Part shown: piece after piece, positions 59,935-64,000 of the stretch
Layout: the number at the start of each line of letters is the position of its first letter
Position numbering within the stretch: position 1 is the first letter of the stretch
Origin: Prevotella sp.
Lineage (GTDB): Bacteria > Bacteroidota > Bacteroidia > Bacteroidales > Bacteroidaceae
Assembly: GCA_017412705.1 (NCBI GenBank)
Contig: JAFPWS010000032.1
Span: 62,001 to 126,000, forward strand
Direction: 5' to 3'
Length of the DNA: 64,000 nucleotides
Notes under the pieces: generated by a model
What the model was told of the DNA's origin: nothing
Databases searched by the model: none
The model's input: only the letters and a program-made list of their open reading frames with translations
Translations under genes and position numbers: made by a program

Positions 59935-62696
59935 TGTGCCTCTAACCAGTTCGCGCCGAAGCCGGAATCGGCTACCAAAGGTACCTGCATCTGGAAGGCA
60001 TTCTGCATCTCTTCTAATACGATTTGCTCTACCTTTTCTTTCTCTTCTGGGAGGACCGAGAAGTTGAGTTCGTCGTGTACCTGGAGAATCATCTTGCTCT
60101 TGATGCCATCAGTCTTAAAGCGCTCAAAGATGTGTATCATGGCAACCTTAATAATATCGGCAGCGGTACCTTGGATGGGAGCATTGATGGCGTTGCGCTC
60201 GGCAAAACCTCGAACCACACTATTGGCACTATTGATGTCCGGCAGGTAGCGGCGGCGACCGAATAGGGTAGTGACGTAGCCTTTCTGACGGGCTATTTCC
60301 TTCGACTGCTCCATGTAGTCGTGTACCTGTGGGAACGTCTGGAAGTACCCATCAATCAACATTTTAGCTTCCTCGCGAGTGATGTCGAGACGCTCTGCAA
60401 GTCCGAAGACCGTAATGCCGTAGATGATGCCAAAGTTGGCACGTTTAGACTTAGTACGTTCATCGCGAGTGACTTCGTCGATAGACTTCTTATAGATGTT
60501 GGCAGCGGTGGCAGCATGCAGATCCTTACCCTCACGGAACACCTTTATCATATTCTCGTCGTTCGAGAGATGAGCCATCACGCGAAGCTCTATCTGACTG
60601 TAGTCGGCAGAGAAGAACAAACAACCAGGCTCAGGTATAAAGGCCTTGCGAATCTCCTTGCCATCTTCACCACGAATGGGAATATTTTGCAGGTTGGGAT
60701 CAGACGACGACAAACGACCTGTGGCAGTCACTGTCTGATTAAACGAAGTATGGATATGGCCTGTACGTGGATTGATCAGTTTGGGCAGGGCATCGATATA
60801 GGTACCAATGAGTTTCTTCAGTCCTCGATGGTCGAGAATCAGTCCTACTATCTCGTGTTTATGACGCAGCTGTTGTAGGACTTCTTCCGAGGTGACGAAC
60901 TGTCCTGTCTTGGTCTTCTTAGGCTTCTCGATGATCTTCATTTTGGCAAAGAGGATATCGCCCACCTGTTTCGGCGAAGCAATATTAAACTGTTCGCCAG
61001 CCAACTCATAGATACGCTTTTCGATGTCAGTCATGCGCTGAGTAAACTGGCTTGATGTTTCTGCCAATACGTTGGTATCGATACATACACCATTCATCTC
61101 CATCTCAGCCAAGACCGGCATCAAGGGCATCTCTATCTGATAGAAGAGGTTTTCGCACTCGTGTTTCTTCAGTTCGGGCTCCAACTTGTTTTTCAGCTGC
61201 AAGGTGATGTCAGCATCCTCGCAGGCATATTCATAGACATCGACGGGTGAGAGGTCGCGCATGCTCCGCTGGTTCTTGCCACGAGGTCCTATAAGCTCAT
61301 CAATATGGACAGTCTTATAGTGAAGGTAAACTTCAGCCATATAGTCCATGTTGTGCCGCAGCTCAGGTTGGATGAGGTAGTGGGCTATCATGGTGTCCCA
61401 CATCTGGCCTTTCAGTTCGATGTCATAATTGTGCAACACTTCAAGGTCGTATTTTAGGTTCTGCCCAATTTTGAGTATGGAGGGGTCTTCGTAGAGAGGT
61501 TTAAAGATATTAACAATTCGCAACGCTTCTTTACGATTGGCCGAGATAGGCACATAAAACGCCTCATGTTCCTTCACCGAGAAGCTCAAACCCACCAATT
61601 CAGCATCGATGGCAGAGGTAGAAGTTGTTTCCGTGTCTAAAACGAGAAAATCTTTTGTCCTAAAATAATCATAAAGATTTCTCAAATCTTCCTCATTTTC
61701 AACGAGTTTGTATTCATGAGGTACTGTTTTTAAGGTCTCAAAACTCGAAAATTCCGGCTCGTTCGACCCCTCGTTGGCGAATTCTGCAAAGAGATCGAGT
61801 TGTCCATTCACAGGTTTTTGCTTTGTTTCAGTTTTTTTAAGAATTTTCGTTGCCAGGCTTTTGAACTCCAATTCCTCCATGAGTTTTCCAAGTTCGGCTT
61901 CGTTGGGTTTGCTGACCTTCAGCTCATCCATCTTCAACTCGATAGGAACATCGGTTTTGATAGTCGCCAGGAATTTCGATAGCTTGATATCGTCAACGTG
62001 TGTCTCAACTTTCGTCTTGAGTGCTCCCTTGATTTCATCCACCCGACTCAGCATGTCCTCTATCGTTCCGAATTCATTGATGAGTTTGACGGCAGTCTTC
62101 TCGCCCACACCGGGACAGCCGGGGAAGTTATCAGCTGAGTCGCCCATCAGCGCTAACAAGTCGATGACAGCTGCTGTCGATGGAATGGCATATTTTGCTT
62201 TCACCTCGTCAGGACCCATTACTTCATAGCCGCCCCCATGACGAGGACGATAAATATAGACATGATCACCCACCAGTTGTCCGTAGTCTTTGTCTGGCGT
62301 GAGCATATAGGTATCGATGCCCTGCTGACCTGCCTTGGTGGCTAAGGTGCCGATGACATCGTCGGCTTCGAAACCCTCGACCTCCAGGATAGGAATGTTC
62401 CAGGCCTTCAAGAGGTCTTTGATGATGGGTACGGAACGCTTGATATCCTCAGGTGTCGCTTCGCGTTGGGCTTTATAGGCAGGATAGGCCTCACTACGGA
62501 ACGTAGGACCATGAGGGTCAAAAGCCACACCAAGATGGGTAGGCTGCTCTTTGGTGAACACTTCCTGAAGGGTATTGACAAAGCCCATAATGGCACTCGT
62601 GTTGAGTCCCTTGGAATTGATTCGCGGGTTTTTGATGAAGGCATAATACGACCTGTAAATGAGGGCGTAGGCGTCTAAAAGGAAGAGTTTATCCAT
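59931..62696 (-). CDS. polA: DNA polymerase I
   Basis: This 921-residue protein has three domains. The 5'-3' exonuclease (about 1-290) has LLDAYALIYRSYYAF, EGFEADDVIGTLA and DYGQLVGDHV. The 3'-5' exonuclease (about 350-530) has LVLDTETTSTSAID, keeping the DxE pair, so proofreading is probably active. The polymerase domain has FFSADYSQIELRVMAHLS, KRANFGIIYGITVFGLAERL and LQVHDELNFSV (motifs A, B, C). I chose the ATG at 62696 (MDKLFLLDAY); upstream in-frame codons are not family sequence. It fills gaps and replaces primers during replication and repair. Confidence 0.97.
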   Translation of the reverse strand: MDKLFLLDAYALIYRSYYAFIKNPRINSKGLNTSAIMGFVNTLQEVFTKEQPTHLGVAFDPHGPTFRSEAYPAYKAQREATPEDIKRSVPIIKDLLKAWNIPILEVEGFEADDVIGTLATKAGQQGIDTYMLTPDKDYGQLVGDHVYIYRPRHGGGYEVMGPDEVKAKYAIPSTAAVIDLLALMGDSADNFPGCPGVGEKTAVKLINEFGTIEDMLSRVDEIKGALKTKVETHVDDIKLSKFLATIKTDVPIELKMDELKVSKPNEAELGKLMEELEFKSLATKILKKTETKQKPVNGQLDLFAEFANEGSNEPEFSSFETLKTVPHEYKLVENEEDLRNLYDYFRTKDFLVLDTETTSTSAIDAELVGLSFSVKEHEAFYVPISANRKEALRIVNIFKPLYEDPSILKIGQNLKYDLEVLHNYDIELKGQMWDTMIAHYLIQPELRHNMDYMAEVYLHYKTVHIDELIGPRGKNQRSMRDLSPVDVYEYACEDADITLQLKNKLEPELKKHECENLFYQIEMPLMPVLAEMEMNGVCIDTNVLAETSSQFTQRMTDIEKRIYELAGEQFNIASPKQVGDILFAKMKIIEKPKKTKTGQFVTSEEVLQQLRHKHEIVGLILDHRGLKKLIGTYIDALPKLINPRTGHIHTSFNQTVTATGRLSSSDPNLQNIPIRGEDGKEIRKAFIPEPGCLFFSADYSQIELRVMAHLSNDENMIKVFREGKDLHAATAANIYKKSIDEVTRDERTKSKRANFGIIYGITVFGLAERLDITREEAKMLIDGYFQTFPQVHDYMEQSKEIARQKGYVTTLFGRRRYLPDINSANSVVRGFAERNAINAPIQGTAADIIKVAMIHIFERFKTDGIKSKMILQVHDELNFSVLPEEKEKVEQIVLEEMQNAFQMQVPLVADSGFGANWLEAH

Positions 62697-62757
62697 AACA
62701 TTGTTCAATTTTCGCGTAAAATTACTAAAATAATTCGTCATAATGCAATATTTTCAC

Positions 62758-62765
62758 TAATTTTG
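62758..62765 (+). promoter_or_regulatory. Putative -7 box for the polyprenyl synthase gene
   Basis: TAATTTTG followed by TAACG, 19 bases before the ATG at 62785, in the 88-bp divergent gap with polA. Confidence 0.5.
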
Positions 62766-62784
62766 TAACGAAAATCTGCGAATT

Positions 62785-63762
62785 ATGGATTATTTATCAC
62801 TTATAAGACAGCCTATTGAGCGTGATTTGAATGATTTCATCACGATGTTCAACCAGAGTTTAACATGCGACGATGGCTTGCTCTCGCAAGTCTTATCGCA
62901 TATACGTCAGCGTGGAGGCAAGCGCATGCGTCCTATCTTGATGCTGTTGATGGCTAAGAACTATGGCGAGGTGTCAGAGGTGACGCAGCATTCAGCTGTT
63001 GGTTTGGAATTGTTGCATACGGCATCGTTGGTACACGACGATGTGGTAGACGAGAGTAGTGAGCGACGCGGGCAAGCTTCGGTCAATGCTACCTATAATA
63101 ATAAGGTGGCTGTGTTAGTGGGTGACTATATCCTGTCAACGGCTTTGCTTCATGTGTCGTACACCAACAACCAGCATATCGTGCAGACGTTGTCTGAGCT
63201 GGGTCGTACGTTGGCAGCAGGTGAGATTCTGCAATTGTCGAATATTCAGAATCAGGAGATAAAGGAGGAAGTTTACTATCAGGTCATTCGTCAGAAGACA
63301 GCAGCTCTCTTCGAGGCTTGTGCCTCTATAGGTGCCATTTCTGGTGGTGCCTCTGACGAGGAGATCAAGAAGGCTGCCATGTTTGGTCAGAACCTGGGTA
63401 TCATGTTCCAGATTCGCGATGATATCTTCGATTATTTCGACTCCAGGGAGATAGGTAAGCCTACGGGCAACGATATGGCTGAGGGTAAACTGACGTTGCC
63501 TGTCATCTATGCTCTGAACAATACTGATTTCGATGCTATGCACACCCTAGCCAAAAAGGTTAAGACAGGTACGATTAACACGGATGAAATCGCTGTTTTG
63601 GTAGAGTTTACCAAGCAACATGGTGGCATTGATTATGCTGAGCAGAAGATGGATGAGTACAGCCAGCTATGCCTCGATTTTATTACTGAAAGCGTCAAAG
63701 AAAGGGCCATCAGGGATGCCCTGACAGCCTATGTCGATTACGTTGTGCAGCGTAACTATTAA
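62785..63762 (+). CDS. Long-chain polyprenyl diphosphate synthase
   Basis: This 325-residue all-helical trans-prenyltransferase has the first aspartate-rich motif LVHDDVVDESSERRGQ and the second QIRDDIFDY, both needed for Mg2+ and allylic diphosphate binding. GGKRMRPIL is the isopentenyl-diphosphate site. It would make the side chain of menaquinone or the undecaprenyl-type carrier. Small residues before the first motif (ELLHTASL) suggest a long product, but the length cannot be fixed. It converges on deoC, with only a weak GTAAC/GTTAC hairpin (63777-63791) in the gap. Confidence 0.9.
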   Translation: MDYLSLIRQPIERDLNDFITMFNQSLTCDDGLLSQVLSHIRQRGGKRMRPILMLLMAKNYGEVSEVTQHSAVGLELLHTASLVHDDVVDESSERRGQASVNATYNNKVAVLVGDYILSTALLHVSYTNNQHIVQTLSELGRTLAAGEILQLSNIQNQEIKEEVYYQVIRQKTAALFEACASIGAISGGASDEEIKKAAMFGQNLGIMFQIRDDIFDYFDSREIGKPTGNDMAEGKLTLPVIYALNNTDFDAMHTLAKKVKTGTINTDEIAVLVEFTKQHGGIDYAEQKMDEYSQLCLDFITESVKERAIRDALTAYVDYVVQRNY

Positions 63763-63805
63763 TAGGGGGTAGTGGGGTAACGACGTGTTACTCCATTAAT
63801 TCGTT

Positions 63806-64000
63806 TTAGAAGAACTTCGTTTCGTGACCTACGACCTCGCTGAGCAGCAGGTTTGCCAAACGCGAAGTACCCATGCGGAACCATTGGTTGGTGAGCCATT
63901 GTTCGCCCAGAACCTCTTTAACGATGGTGTACATAGTGATGGCATCCATCACGCTGTTGAGCCCGCCGGCAGGCTTGAAACCTATCTGAATGCCTGTTTT
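63806..64000 (-). CDS. deoC: Deoxyribose-phosphate aldolase, C-terminal part (cut by window)
   Basis: The last 64 codons before a TAA at 63806-63808 are visible. KTGIQIGFKPAGGLNSVMDA contains the GFKPAGG motif of DeoC near the phosphate-binding Gly residues. The tail WFRMGTSRLANLLLSEVVG carries the GTSRLAN loop typical of Bacteroidota and other DeoC proteins. The enzyme splits deoxyribose 5-phosphate into acetaldehyde and glyceraldehyde 3-phosphate in nucleoside salvage. The N-terminal part lies beyond the right edge. Confidence 0.88.
   Translation of the reverse strand, partial: KTGIQIGFKPAGGLNSVMDAITMYTIVKEVLGEQWLTNQWFRMGTSRLANLLLSEVVGHETKFF

Overview
The window looks like chromosome from a Prevotella-type member of the Bacteroidota. 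Three things point there: promoter boxes of the Bacteroidota form TAnnTTTG in front of many genes; a PorZ-type type IX secretion component and a BspA-like leucine-rich-repeat surface protein; and a xylan-use block that resembles the xyn locus of rumen Prevotella. No rRNA, tRNA, CRISPR array, prophage or intact insertion sequence was recognised.

Layout. 1-11247 (minus): the promoter-proximal part of a type II fatty-acid/polyketide-like cluster (AraC regulator, GNAT-like protein, ketosynthase, ACP, hot-dog dehydratase, MMPL exporter, CrtI-like oxidoreductase, ketoreductase, LolA-like carrier, DUF5686 protein). It resembles aryl-polyene/flexirubin-type clusters and runs off the left edge. 11.4-13.9 kb: short ComEC, HAD phosphatase, DUF2147 protein. 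14-19.7 kb: xylan block (SGNH esterase diverging from GPH symporter, GH10 and GH43). 19.7-22 kb: orphan ECF sigma factor, CobD and a BtuD-like ATPase. 22-27.3 kb: a four-gene operon joined by ATGA overlaps (GH3-like enzyme, Ig-like lipoprotein, DUF3108 protein, PD-(D/E)XK nuclease). 27.4-31 kb: ECF sigma/putative anti-sigma pair diverging from a lipoprotein plus serpin pair. 31.3-33.9 kb: rnc, fabF, acpP. 34-43.6 kb: pdxB, DUF4254 protein, GT9, rubredoxin, ychF, lgt, sensor kinase, mutS. 43.6-48.3 kb: a repeat-rich accessory stretch with a MntA-like/HEPN-remnant pair, the BspA-like protein and a Fic enzyme. 48.3-58 kb: leuS, a YitT-RdgB fusion, porZ, and an AT-rich GT-C/CotH/GtrA module. 58-64 kb: nadA, an RNA methyltransferase, polA, a polyprenyl synthase and the end of deoC.

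The most unusual content is the repeat landscape. One dispersed element couples a palindrome to a near-consensus promoter and always points at the gene it precedes (pdxB, mutS, leuS, and upstream of the Fic gene). A second, modular palindrome family built on the word AACGCCACACTC sits next to it and has also entered the DUF3108 coding region in frame. A GC-rich palindrome lies in frame inside leuS. Three intergenic loci carry unrelated arrays that share an exact 22-bp period, and one of these sits in the loop of a 337-bp nested inverted repeat. All assignments come from reading the sequence; no database search was run.
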